From a virus: DNA of 42,819 nucleotides. Within the stretch, counting starts at the first letter, position 1; every line of letters begins with the position of its first letter. The notes below the pieces were generated by a model. It ran no database searches. It was given only the letters and a program-made list of their open reading frames with translations, and was not told the DNA's origin. Of this stretch, positions 7,150 through 14,937 are shown one piece after another. A program made the translations under genes and the position numbers. Location: positions 1-42,819 of IMG/VR virus record IMGVR_UViG_3300036851_000525; one strand, written 5' to 3'.

Positions 7150-8036
7150 CAGACTCCGCTCAGCTTTGTCGCGGCCAGGGGCTGGTCGATGAAGCCCGCG
7201 CTCTTGCGGAAGATGTTGTGCCGCACCGCCCGGATTCCCTGGGCACGCAGGTCGTGCGGGCCGTCGACCTCGAGCGGGACCTCGTCGGCGAAGCCGCCGA
7301 CGGTCTTCTGCTCCACCACCCAGGCCTCGCCGGCGACCACCTGGCGCGAGACGTAGAGGCTCATGTCCCAGAACTTCGGCCCGAGGGTGCCGCGCAGGGC
7401 CGGGTTGTCGCCTGCCGCTTCGCCCACGTAGGGCTTCTGGATCTCGTCCGAGCCGAGCAGATCCTCCTCGGTGGTCGGGTTGATGATCAGCGCGTTCGGC
7501 TCAAAGCCGAGCTCCTGGTCGCGGATCAGCTTGCGGGCGCGGGCGACGTTCTTGCGGATCGTCGCCGTCGCCTGCGACCAAGCGGTTGCGACCGCAAGGG
7601 TGTTCGTGGTCGCGGCGCGCAGGGCGGCCATCAGCTGGCCGTCGATCGACTTCAGCATTCCGTTCCGGAGCACCGTGAGCTGACGCTGGACCTCGCCCAT
7701 GTTGTTGCGGCGGGCCATCTCGTCGGTGATCACCAGGCCGAGCCCGCGGCCGACAGTCGGCTTGGAGAGCGGTGTGCCGACTCCGGCGATCGCCTCGGGG
7801 ATCTGGCCCCTCGGACCCAGAACCTCGACGTCGTTCTCGGGGAACAGCGGCGCCGACTCCCAGAACTGCACCGCGCCGCCCTCGGCCCTGCCGGCGTTGC
7901 GCAGCACCTGGTCGGCGATGAACTGACGCTCGAGCACCGACTTGACCAGCGGCGGGACCTTGAGCGGGTCCTTCAGCAGCGCCGAGACAGTGAGTGTCGG
8001 GCCCTCGGTTCCGTATGCGATGACTGTGGTGGCCAT
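7149..8036 (-). CDS. Major capsid protein
   Basis: A 295-residue protein, of HK97-like type by context. It has an N-terminal arm (LLKDPLKVPPLVKSVLERQFIADQVLRN), an early beta region (AVQFWESAPLFPENDVEVLGP), a long helix-rich middle (ITDEMARRNNMGEVQRQL, LKSIDGQLMAALRAA) and late strands (NALIINPTTEEDLL). It is preceded by a decoration protein and a protease/scaffold fusion. Size and order are right for the shell subunit of a siphophage. ATG at 8036, just 3 bp after the upstream stop. Confidence 0.88.
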   Translation of the reverse strand: MATTVIAYGTEGPTLTVSALLKDPLKVPPLVKSVLERQFIADQVLRNAGRAEGGAVQFWESAPLFPENDVEVLGPRGQIPEAIAGVGTPLSKPTVGRGLGLVITDEMARRNNMGEVQRQLTVLRNGMLKSIDGQLMAALRAATTNTLAVATAWSQATATIRKNVARARKLIRDQELGFEPNALIINPTTEEDLLGSDEIQKPYVGEAAGDNPALRGTLGPKFWDMSLYVSRQVVAGEAWVVEQKTVGGFADEVPLEVDGPHDLRAQGIRAVRHNIFRKSAGFIDQPLAATKLSGV

Positions 8037-8039
8037 GGC

Positions 8040-8468
8040 TTAGAAGATGTAGGCGAGCTTGGTCTGGCCATCGGCGGCGATCTCAAGCGCCTGGCCGATG
8101 ACGGTGGCTGCGTCGGGGGCCGCTCCCGCGACCCCGACCTTGCCCGCGGCGGCGGCGATCAGCTTGTCTCCCGCCACTGCCGCGCCGGAGAAGACGACCG
8201 GGATCACGCAGGCCCGGACGACCGTCAGCGCGTGCTCGTCGCCGACCTTCGGGCCCGCGATGTGGGCCGCGGTGGCGGGGACGTCGAAGAGCGCCACGCC
8301 CACGACCAGCTCCGAGCCGGCGCCGGCGACGCCGCACCAGCGCGAGCCGGGGTTGCCTCCGGCCGCACGGGCCTCGACGACGTTGCCGCCGACAATCGCC
8401 TCGACGGCGGTGAAGGAGATCGGGAGCCCGGTGCCGCCGACCGAAAAGCGAGGAGCGATCGAACCCAT
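8040..8468 (-). CDS. Capsid decoration / DUF2190-like protein
   Basis: A 142-residue Ala/Val/Gly-rich protein with many short beta strands (FSVGGTGLPISFTAVEAIVGGNVVE ends the first; SELVVGVALFDVP, ACVIPVVFSGAAVAGD follow; GQALEIAADGQTKLAYIF closes). This pattern and the position between the protease/scaffold and the capsid gene match DUF2190-type head decoration proteins, which stabilise the shell as trimers. Its ATG overlaps the upstream stop. Confidence 0.72.
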   Translation of the reverse strand: MGSIAPRFSVGGTGLPISFTAVEAIVGGNVVEARAAGGNPGSRWCGVAGAGSELVVGVALFDVPATAAHIAGPKVGDEHALTVVRACVIPVVFSGAAVAGDKLIAAAAGKVGVAGAAPDAATVIGQALEIAADGQTKLAYIF

Positions 8469-9649
8469 CAGGCGTTCGCCTCCATCCAGGCCTTGGCGAA
8501 CTCGTCGCGCTCCTTCACCTTCTGCTCATCGTCGTCGGCGGAGAGCGCGGAGCCGCGCTCGGAGAAGTCGATCGTGTCCTTGGCCGCGTCGAGAACCTCG
8601 GTCAGGACCTTGCGGGCGTCGACCTTGCTCCCGCTCGAGAGCTCGATCGGGCCCTCGTCGGGCAGCTCGAGCACCGGCCGGGCCATCTCGACCAGCGCCG
8701 GCGGGACGCCCTCGCGAATGTAGTCGTCGCGGATCCGCTCGAAGCGCTGCTTGGCGAGCTCGGTCTCAAGCGTAGAGACGCGCCGGGTGGCGCTGTCGGC
8801 CTGCGACTGGGCGAGCTCGAGCGCCTTGCGGGAGGTCTTGTCGAGCGAGGCGGCGACCGGGGTCTTCTTGGCCTCGGCGGCCTCCTCTTCCTCCTCGCCT
8901 TCCTCCTCCTCCCCGTCCTCGTCGCCGGGCTTCTCGGCCTCGGCCAGGAGCGCGTTCAGGAGACGCTGGGCCTCCCTCTGCTCCTCCTCGGTCGGCTCCT
9001 CGTCGTCTTCGCCGTTCTTCTTCTCGGCGTCGGGGAGCTTCGAGAGCAGATCGCGGAACTTCGCGACCTCCTCCTCGGAGAGAGCCTGGGCGTCCTTGCC
9101 CTGCTCGGCGGTGGCGTCCTTGCCAGCCATCTGGCCAGGCTTATACCACGACCCCTCGGACGCAAAGTCGAGAACGGCGTCGTCGGCCGACGCTTCGACC
9201 GCTTGCCAGGGCGCCATTCCCTTCACCACTGGGTCCGGCGTGGCGAGGACATGAGCGAGCACCTCGCCGTCGTCCTCGGGCTTCAGCCGCACTGAGACCG
9301 GGAGCTTCGGGAAGTCGGCGAGCAGCTTGGCTCCCTGGCGGTCGGCGCGGATCTTGGCGAACAGCCCCTTGTCGGTCAGCTCCAGATCCTCGACCTCACC
9401 GCGCATCCGCTCCACGTCGTCGTGGTGGGCGTTGTCTTTCGTCGCTAGCAGGAAAGGAACGAGATCCATCGCGCCCGCCTTGAAGCGCTCGACGATCTGC
9501 GCCAGTCGCTCGCGGGTGAAGTTCAGCGCCCCGTGCTTCGGATGCCTCACCGTCGCGATCGGGAGGATCTGCTTGACGAAGACCCGCCGCCCGGTCTTGC
9601 TCGCGGGCTGTTCTACGAACGGAAGCTGGAGGGACTTCGCGGCGTCCAT
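8468..9649 (-). CDS. Prohead protease fused to scaffold (Mu gpI-like)
   Basis: A 393-residue protein from the ATG at 9649. The first 160 residues (VFVKQILPIATVRHPKHG, VPFLLATKDNAHHDD, GLFAKIRADRQGAKLL) resemble the Mu I-like capsid maturation protease domain. The middle and C-terminus are acidic, Glu-rich and coiled-coil (residues about 200-340), as expected for an internal scaffold that is cleaved out before packaging. The order protease-scaffold, decoration, capsid fits head assembly. The palindrome at 9661-9675 sits 12 bp upstream of the start. Confidence 0.75.
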   Translation of the reverse strand: MDAAKSLQLPFVEQPASKTGRRVFVKQILPIATVRHPKHGALNFTRERLAQIVERFKAGAMDLVPFLLATKDNAHHDDVERMRGEVEDLELTDKGLFAKIRADRQGAKLLADFPKLPVSVRLKPEDDGEVLAHVLATPDPVVKGMAPWQAVEASADDAVLDFASEGSWYKPGQMAGKDATAEQGKDAQALSEEEVAKFRDLLSKLPDAEKKNGEDDEEPTEEEQREAQRLLNALLAEAEKPGDEDGEEEEGEEEEEAAEAKKTPVAASLDKTSRKALELAQSQADSATRRVSTLETELAKQRFERIRDDYIREGVPPALVEMARPVLELPDEGPIELSSGSKVDARKVLTEVLDAAKDTIDFSERGSALSADDDEQKVKERDEFAKAWMEANA

Positions 9650-9660
9650 GCCTGGCGGCA

Positions 9661-9675
9661 GTGTCGCAGCGACAC
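9661..9675. repeat. 15-bp palindrome copy 2, upstream of the protease/scaffold start
   Basis: GTGTCGCAGCGACAC in the 34-bp gap between the 9684 stop and the 9649 start, about 12 bp ahead of the ATG where a ribosome-binding site would be expected. Confidence 0.95.
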
Positions 9676-9683
9676 TCGACGGC

Positions 9684-10895
9684 TCAGGCCGCGGCCTTCT
9701 CCTTCCAGGCCTCCGGCACAAGGTCCATCGCCCCGAGCGCCTTCGCCCGGGCGAGGATGAAGCGCCGCAGCAGCGCCCGTTTGTCCGCCGGCGCCCGGCC
9801 GTAGGCGGCGATCGCGCGCCGCAGCTCGTCCTTGTTGCGGATCGGGAACGAATGGTCGTAAGCCGTTTGCCCCTTGGCCGCGGCCTTCTCGCGCGACTCG
9901 GCGGGGATGTGCTTGGCCGCCAGCTCGACCTTGCGCCCGCCCCGGACCTTGATGATCGAGCCGTCCTCCATCATCCGGTAGCCCTTCCCCAGCTTCGGCT
10001 TGCGCTTGGCCCGGCGCATCCGCTCCTTGTCGGGCAGCGCGTTCCAGCGCTTGACGGCCTCGTCGGTCGTGAGGCTCTCGCGCTGCTTCGGCTCCTTCGC
10101 CTCGGCGGGCTTGAAGGTACTGGCCACCTTGCGCGCCGCGCGCTTGACCCGATCGCGCTTGCGCTCGGTCGGCACGTCAGCCTTCAGCGCCGCGGTCGCG
10201 GCCTTGCGCAGCGGCGAGTCGGCGGGTGCGCTCTCCTCGACAGCACGCAGCAGCTTGCGCTTCTCTGGCCCGAGCCGGCCGCCGTGGCGGGGGTCGGCCA
10301 GCGCCTTGACGAGGCCCTCCCAGCCCTTCGGGCGCTTCTCGCGCGGGATCTTCGCCAGCTCCTCCAGCACCTTGGTCTGCTCGCGGGTGGTCTTCAGGCC
10401 CTGCGCGGAGAGCGGGGCGCCGCCCTGCTTCTCCATCGCCTTCTTCTGGCCCGGGCGCACCCACATGCGGCGGGTGAAGACCTTGCCTGCCCGCGAGCGA
10501 ACCTTGACCGCGATCTGGACGAGGCCGGGGCGGGGTGAGGCGAGGTCGATCATCTCCGCCTCCTGGTCCACCTGCTGGAAGGCGAGCTCGATTACGCGGC
10601 GGTCGGCTGCAGGGAGCGAGGTGTCGGCCTTCGCCCGGGCCTTCAGCGCCGTCCACTGGGCGACCGCCTTGCAAGCCTCGGCGCGGGAGCCGGGGTTCAC
10701 CTGCTGGGCGCCGGGGAAGTTCAGGTCGCCGGTCGCGCACATGCGCTTGGCCGCGTTGATCGCCGTCGCGATGGCGCGCGAGCGGGTCATCCCCTTCGCG
10801 ATCAGGTGGACCGCGATCCGCTCGATGTAGCGCGGCAGACCACCGTGCTTCTCGACCCAGTTGACGCGCGGCGAGGTGTCGAGCATGCCAGGCAT
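9684..10895 (-). CDS. Large basic head-region protein of unknown function
   Basis: A 403-residue, Lys/Arg-rich protein. The N-terminal module (NWVEKHGGLPRYIERIAVHLIAKGM ... RAEACKAVAQW, continuing to about residue 90) and the C-terminal module (FPIRNKDELRRAIAAYGR then LLRRFILARAKALG) are both recurring phage modules. The C-terminal one has the pattern yPI-x-n-xx-(D/E)-L-x-xAI. The linker between them is charged and poorly structured. It stands between MuF and the protease/scaffold. It may help head assembly, but no enzymatic motif is visible. Confidence 0.7.
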   Translation of the reverse strand: MPGMLDTSPRVNWVEKHGGLPRYIERIAVHLIAKGMTRSRAIATAINAAKRMCATGDLNFPGAQQVNPGSRAEACKAVAQWTALKARAKADTSLPAADRRVIELAFQQVDQEAEMIDLASPRPGLVQIAVKVRSRAGKVFTRRMWVRPGQKKAMEKQGGAPLSAQGLKTTREQTKVLEELAKIPREKRPKGWEGLVKALADPRHGGRLGPEKRKLLRAVEESAPADSPLRKAATAALKADVPTERKRDRVKRAARKVASTFKPAEAKEPKQRESLTTDEAVKRWNALPDKERMRRAKRKPKLGKGYRMMEDGSIIKVRGGRKVELAAKHIPAESREKAAAKGQTAYDHSFPIRNKDELRRAIAAYGRAPADKRALLRRFILARAKALGAMDLVPEAWKEKAAA

Positions 10896-11210
10896 TCAGG
10901 CTGGCTCTGTAGTCGTAACCGCAGGGATCATCGTGTCGGCGAGCTTCAGGCCGCTACCGCAGTTCGGGCAGGACTTCAGGACGGCAAATGGCCCGCCCCC
11001 GAACCACAGTACGGAGCCGTCAGTGCAGTACTCGCAGCCTGGACCAGGACGGGCTTCAGAGTGCCTGTCCGACAGGGCGGCCGCCGCGATTGCTTGGAGC
11101 CCCTCGTAACCACCGCCCGCCTCGCGGTAGATCGCGATCCAGGGTCCAGCGTCCTCCGGGCCTCTGATCGCGCGCAGCGCGCTCTCCAAGCGTTCGACCT
11201 TGGTAACCAT
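10896..11210 (-). CDS. Zinc-ribbon protein, hypothetical
   Basis: A 104-residue protein with a helical first half (KVERLESALRAIRGPEDAG) and a zinc ribbon (CEYCTDGS ... SCPNCGSGLKL). I start it at the ATG at 11210; an upstream extension would run through the imperfect palindrome at 11254-11268 and has poor coding character. Its stop abuts the ATG of the next gene. It resembles the many small zinc-ribbon proteins of the early region. Function unknown. Confidence 0.7.
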   Translation of the reverse strand: MVTKVERLESALRAIRGPEDAGPWIAIYREAGGGYEGLQAIAAAALSDRHSEARPGPGCEYCTDGSVLWFGGGPFAVLKSCPNCGSGLKLADTMIPAVTTTEPA

Positions 11211-11253
11211 GCCTAGCCGAGCATCGTGCCACTCGGGCAGGGCGGACCCGGGA

Positions 11254-11268
11254 GTGTCACTGCGACAC
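11254..11268. repeat. Palindrome copy 3 (one mismatch)
   Basis: GTGTCACTGCGACAC differs from the consensus core by one base. It lies 44-58 bp upstream of the ATG at 11210. Confidence 0.85.
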
Positions 11269-11580
11269 CGGGCCACAGATCGGCCCATCCCTGGCAAGCA
11301 GTGAAGCGCGGCCTCTGCATGGCGACACCCTGAGAAGGACCGGCGACGAGACCCCTGGCACCCGAGTTCCTCAGCCTCTTGTGGAACCGCCTGCGACGCT
11401 GCTGCTGCCTGGCGCTGTCATTCCCGAGGGATGAGTCCCTTGCCGTGGGCGGGCGGGCCTTGCCTCTCGCCGCCTCCTCGCGGGGCGTTGTCAGCGAGAG
11501 CCGACCGCTAGGCGAGCCTCCGTGCTCGTGCTTCCCATGCGGAGGTCTTACCGCCACCTGTCGGACAGACCCCTGAACCA

Positions 11581-11602
11581 CAAACGGCGCCCGAAGGCGC
11601 CG
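11581..11602 (-). terminator. Candidate terminator hairpin after MuF
   Basis: On the minus strand this reads as a perfect 7-bp stem closed by a TTCG loop (CGGCGCC-TTCG-GGCGCCG), followed by TTTG. It lies about 60 bp after the MuF stop in the direction of transcription. The U-tract is short, so efficiency is uncertain. Confidence 0.5.
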
Positions 11603-11663
11603 CCGGTGGATGGACCCCACGAGCACGGGGTACGAAACAGCCTAGTTCGCCGTCACGACGGCA

Positions 11664-12296
11664 TCAGCCCATCAGCTCGCCATCGGGCCAGGGCGGACCC
11701 GGCTCGCAGCGGCAGGCCCCGCCGTGGAGCATCCCAGGGAAGACGGGCTGGCCCTCGACCGTCGGCGGGCGATCAGCCCTGAAGTTGCGCCCGTGCGCCT
11801 GGCGGCAGCCGCGAGTGGTGCGCTCGTCGCGCACCGAGCGCCAGCCGAGTGTGAGGCCGTAGCGTCCGGCGGCCTCGTCCACCCGCACAGCCGCCTCGAT
11901 CCGCAGCCGCTCGGCGTCCAGGTGGGCGGCGAGGTAGCGGCGCTCGGCCTGGACGGCCGCGAGGTGGCGGTCCTCCGGCACGTCGAGCCGGCGTGAGGCA
12001 TTCAGCAGGTAGGCGGCCCGGCGGGCGTAGGCGGTGCGGCGGATCTGGCGAGCTGCCACCCCCTCGCCCGCGATCGCGGGCAGCTCGCGAGCTCCGATCA
12101 GCGCGATCGTCTCGGCGACTGCCGCGGCGGAGATCCCGAGCGGTGCGAGCAGGCTTGAGGCGTAGCCGACGAATGCGGCGCCGGCCATGCCGCCGAGCAG
12201 GGCGACTACGAGGGCGGCGAGGGCAGCGGTCTCGGCCTCGGAGAGCTGCTCGGGCGGAGCCTCAGACGCCGGTGTCGCAGCGACACTCGCCTCCAT
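11664..12296 (-). CDS. MuF-type minor head protein
   Basis: A 210-residue protein. Residues 25-75 are hydrophobic helices (AALAALVVALLGGMAGAAF). The C-terminus carries the Mu gpF/SPP1 gp7 signature: RTTRGCRQAHGRNF, then PPTVEGQPVFPG, then HGGACRCEP. MuF proteins sit inside or at the vertex of the prohead beside the portal and are encoded right after it. Codons 4-7 (VAAT) are supplied by the palindrome 12272-12286. ATG at 12296 immediately follows the stop of the tape-measure-like gene. Confidence 0.88.
   Translation of the reverse strand: MEASVAATPASEAPPEQLSEAETAALAALVVALLGGMAGAAFVGYASSLLAPLGISAAAVAETIALIGARELPAIAGEGVAARQIRRTAYARRAAYLLNASRRLDVPEDRHLAAVQAERRYLAAHLDAERLRIEAAVRVDEAAGRYGLTLGWRSVRDERTTRGCRQAHGRNFRADRPPTVEGQPVFPGMLHGGACRCEPGPPWPDGELMG
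12272..12286. repeat. 15-bp palindrome copy 4, in frame inside MuF
   Basis: GTGTCGCAGCGACAC, 10-24 bp inside the MuF start, read as VAAT on the coding strand. Confidence 0.95.
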
Positions 12297-12680
12297 CTAG
12301 TTGTTCTTCCGAACGACAACCGCCGCCACGAGGGCGGCGGCGCCGATCAAAGGACCAAAGACATACTCTGGTCGACTCAGCATCCTATCCAGGATTGCGG
12401 CCAGCAACTCCCTCCTGGTTGCTCGCAGCCGCGCCCGGCGTCGGGCACGACGTACATCTCGTTCCGCTTCGGCGTACTCGCGGTCAAACGCAGCCAAATC
12501 CGCCGATATCGCTCTCAACTCACTGCGCGCCCGCTCGTTGTCACCCAGAATGTCGAGCAACGTCGCGGCGACATCGGGATCAGAAAGAGCGCCGCCCGCC
12601 CTCGAACCGAAGCCCCAGGGCGGGCGGACATGGAGATCAGCGAAGCGCCGAACTCGACTAAGCACTCTAAACGGGGTCAC
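12297..12680 (-). CDS. Membrane-anchored paralogue of the tape measure N-terminus
   Basis: A 127-residue protein. Residues 36-93 align without gaps to residues 3-60 of this phage's tape measure protein: both carry LGDNE, then a D-L-A-x-F-D block, then RQEL/RREL. By hand I count about 35 identities in 58. Residues 1-35 are basic and unrelated. Residues about 107-123 form a hydrophobic, probably membrane-spanning helix (FGPLIGAAALVAAVVV) ending in RKNN. ATG at 12680 overlaps the portal stop (ATGA), and its stop abuts MuF. Function unknown; see findings. Confidence 0.8.
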   Translation of the reverse strand: MTPFRVLSRVRRFADLHVRPPWGFGSRAGGALSDPDVAATLLDILGDNERARSELRAISADLAAFDREYAEAERDVRRARRRARLRATRRELLAAILDRMLSRPEYVFGPLIGAAALVAAVVVRKNN

Positions 12681-14008
12681 GGACTGACCCCGGCCTCGCG
12701 CAACAGCGACTCGGCCGCGCTGATGCCGTTCTGCAGCTGCTCGGCCGGTGCCTCCGCCTTACGACCCTGGAGCGCCTTGGCCACCTGGTCGACGTCGAGG
12801 TCCAGGTGCTCGGCCACTTTGACGACCAAGAGATCGAGAAACTCCTGCGGCGGCGGGGACTGCTGGCCTGAGAGCGCCTGCAACAGCTCGCGCGCCGCGT
12901 CCGCCGCCTCCTGGGTCAGCTTGCCGAACTTGAAGGCCGGGGTGCGCCCGGCCGGGAAGTTCCACCGGATCAGGTCCGCCACCGCGTAGCTCGTCAGCAC
13001 CGCGCCCATCTCCTCCAGCACCGCGTAGCGCGAGCGCAGGAAGAGGTCCGACTGGTCGGCCGAGAGCGCGAAGCTCCCCTTGCCCGAGCCCTGCTGGGCG
13101 AGATCGGTGAAGCTGGCCAGCACCGAGGCGGACATCTCGGCCGAGAGCCAGTCGAGGCACTCCTTGAAGGCCGCGCCGTCTGAGCCGGGCTCCATCAGGT
13201 CGATCGACTGCGAGCCGGTGATGCCCACGACCCCGCCGCCCTTCAGGCCGGCGACCTTCTGGGCGAGCTTGTCCGCCTCGCCGGCGTCGTTGCGCTCGTC
13301 CTTGGCCGCCGCCCACGGCGTCGCGTGGCGCTCCAGGAAGGCGAACCAGAGGAAGCGCACCTTCTGCTTGGACTCGAACGCCCGGTAGGCGGTCTCCATC
13401 GCGGAGCGACCTGTCAAGGGAGCGCGCGCCTGGTCGTGCAGATAGACGAGCGCCTTCTCGCGCGGGATCGGCACGGTCTTGAGGTTCCCGTCCTTTGAGA
13501 TCCGCTGGGTGAAGCCGGCGAAGCCGCCGTCCTCCTTGTCGCGCCGCAGCGTGCACGACGCCGCGGGCCGGAAGGCGAGCTTCTTGTAGGCGACCCGATC
13601 GCCCAGGACGCGGAAGACCTTCTCGAAGAACGCGCGCCGGAAGACCACCGCGGAGGAGAGCTGGGCGATCACGTGCCCGATCGGGGTCGACATGCCGCCC
13701 TCATGCAGCGGGGTCTCGAGCGCCACGCGGACGAACTCCGCCTCGCCGGAGTCGCCCTCCTGGGGCACGATCGACCAGGGGGCCCAGCGCAGCGGGAGCG
13801 TCAGCGCCTGCTCGACCTGCTGCGCCTTGCCGTCGCGCTGGAGCATGTCCGAAAGGTCACGCTCGTTCGGCTGCTCGAAGGTCGTCGAGCTAGCCCAGTC
13901 GCCGAAGTCGGAGAAGAGCCTGCCCTCGGGGTCGACCGAGCCGAACTCGCCCTCCGGTGGACCGCCGTTGCGCAGCGCGGTCCCGTCTGTCAGCTCGACG
14001 TTCGGCAC
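12677..14008 (-). CDS. Portal protein
   Basis: A 443-residue protein of the portal family, probably the Mu gp29/DUF935-like branch (DLSDMLQRDGKAQQVEQALTL near residue 55, APWSIVPQEG, a long helical stem and an acidic C-terminus). The portal is the dodecameric ring through which DNA enters the head. I chose the GTG at 14008 over the upstream ATG because the extension would translate the palindrome 14016-14030 out of frame as QCRCDT. Gene order terS-terL-(homing gene)-portal-MuF is standard. Confidence 0.87.
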   Translation of the reverse strand: MPNVELTDGTALRNGGPPEGEFGSVDPEGRLFSDFGDWASSTTFEQPNERDLSDMLQRDGKAQQVEQALTLPLRWAPWSIVPQEGDSGEAEFVRVALETPLHEGGMSTPIGHVIAQLSSAVVFRRAFFEKVFRVLGDRVAYKKLAFRPAASCTLRRDKEDGGFAGFTQRISKDGNLKTVPIPREKALVYLHDQARAPLTGRSAMETAYRAFESKQKVRFLWFAFLERHATPWAAAKDERNDAGEADKLAQKVAGLKGGGVVGITGSQSIDLMEPGSDGAAFKECLDWLSAEMSASVLASFTDLAQQGSGKGSFALSADQSDLFLRSRYAVLEEMGAVLTSYAVADLIRWNFPAGRTPAFKFGKLTQEAADAARELLQALSGQQSPPPQEFLDLLVVKVAEHLDLDVDQVAKALQGRKAEAPAEQLQNGISAAESLLREAGVSP

Positions 14009-14015
14009 GGCCTGA

Positions 14016-14030
14016 GTGTCGCAGCGACAC
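14016..14030. repeat. 15-bp palindrome copy 5, upstream of the portal start
   Basis: GTGTCGCAGCGACAC fills the gap between the homing-type gene (stop 14034) and the portal GTG (14008), 8-22 bp upstream of the start. Confidence 0.95.
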
Positions 14031-14033
14031 TGG

Positions 14034-14906
14034 TCAGCGTGTCTTAGCTCGGCGACGTGCCGCATCACGTGTTCGGCACTCGTCACACCTCATGAACCCA
14101 CTCGGCGGCTCCGTGCGGCCACATGTCGAACACAAACCTGCCTCGCGCCAAGCTGCCCGACGTCGTCGCTGATACTCGCGCTGAGCACGGCCATCTTGCT
14201 GGCGTTGATACCGCGCCTGACTGGCTCGAAGGCACCGCTTGCAGACGGGGTAACGTCGACCCTCATAGGCACCGCGTCCCTTGATCCAGACGACGTTCTC
14301 GCCAGTGATCTCGTGTCCCTGCCGACACACGTCGGCCCGACCCCGATGGCGCGGACGGGACTCAAATCCTGCCGCTCGGATCGCTTCGTTCCACGTTCCA
14401 AAGACCGTCTTGACCACCCACGAGGAGGGACGACTATTGCGCTCCCCCGCCAAGTGCCTGGTTCCGTTTCCACACCGGCTCGCCCGTCGCTCCCACTCCT
14501 TGGCGAGTGGAGGCCTGCCGGTTCTCGCCGCCCAACGTCGGATCGCTGCGATGATGCGAGCCTCGGTCCAATAGCGGCCCGCCCCTCGATCAGTCGCTAG
14601 ATCACGCGCCGTCGCTCGTACATGGTCGCTGACTAACACAGCACCCGGGAATTGGCGCCGATACTCCGCTGACGCCATGCCGTGAAAACAGCGGAGGTGA
14701 GAGGACAAGTAGTGCAACTCCACCCCGCACAACAAACAGGCGATCCGACCATCGCGCGACGACGATAGGCCGGCTCCTGCCTTCCGACGCGGATTCTTGT
14801 AGTTCGCCAGGCGGCAGGCGTCTGAGCACCAACGGGCCTTAGGGCCGCGGTGTTCTAATGACGCGCCGCAGCCTTGACAGGCGTCAGCCGAACCCTCGCT
14901 TCCCAC
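14034..14906 (-). CDS. Homing-type DNA-binding protein: zinc fingers plus homing-associated repeat
   Basis: From the GTG at 14906 this is 290 residues. In order: a CQGCGASL...WCSDAC zinc ribbon; a Ros/MucR-type finger (CLLCGVELHYLSSHLRCFHG, then EYRRQFPGA); a homing-endonuclease-associated repeat (YWTEARIIAAIRRWA, GRPPLAKEWERR, TVFGTWNEAIRAAGF); a CRQGHEITGENVVW...CKRC finger; and a last CSTCG...CDEC pair. I see no clear HNH or GIY-YIG catalytic core, so it may be a DNA-binding remnant or a divergent nuclease. It splits the terL-portal junction. Confidence 0.75.
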   Translation of the reverse strand: MGSEGSADACQGCGASLEHRGPKARWCSDACRLANYKNPRRKAGAGLSSSRDGRIACLLCGVELHYLSSHLRCFHGMASAEYRRQFPGAVLVSDHVRATARDLATDRGAGRYWTEARIIAAIRRWAARTGRPPLAKEWERRASRCGNGTRHLAGERNSRPSSWVVKTVFGTWNEAIRAAGFESRPRHRGRADVCRQGHEITGENVVWIKGRGAYEGRRYPVCKRCLRASQARYQRQQDGRAQREYQRRRRAAWREAGLCSTCGRTEPPSGFMRCDECRTRDAARRRAKTR

Positions 14907-14937
14907 CTCTGCATCTTCATCTACCGCTCGGATGCGC

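Larger units (their letters stand above)
11211..11663. other. Structured 450-bp gap without a convincing gene
   Basis: Between the MuF stop and the 10896-11210 gene no frame on either strand has coding character. It holds two hairpins (11585-11602 and 11649-11662), a shorter CCCC/GGGG inverted repeat near 11615-11630, and the imperfect palindrome 11254-11268. A 35-residue frame (11213-11320, minus) ends just before the next ATG but looks spurious. In a genome otherwise packed with overlapping genes this gap is exceptional. It could hold a terminator-plus-promoter, a non-coding RNA, or the remains of a lost gene. Confidence 0.6.

Noticed and set aside
11213-11626. A 137-residue minus-strand frame in the gap after MuF
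   Set aside because: Arg/Pro-rich with no domain, and it runs through hairpins and the palindrome.
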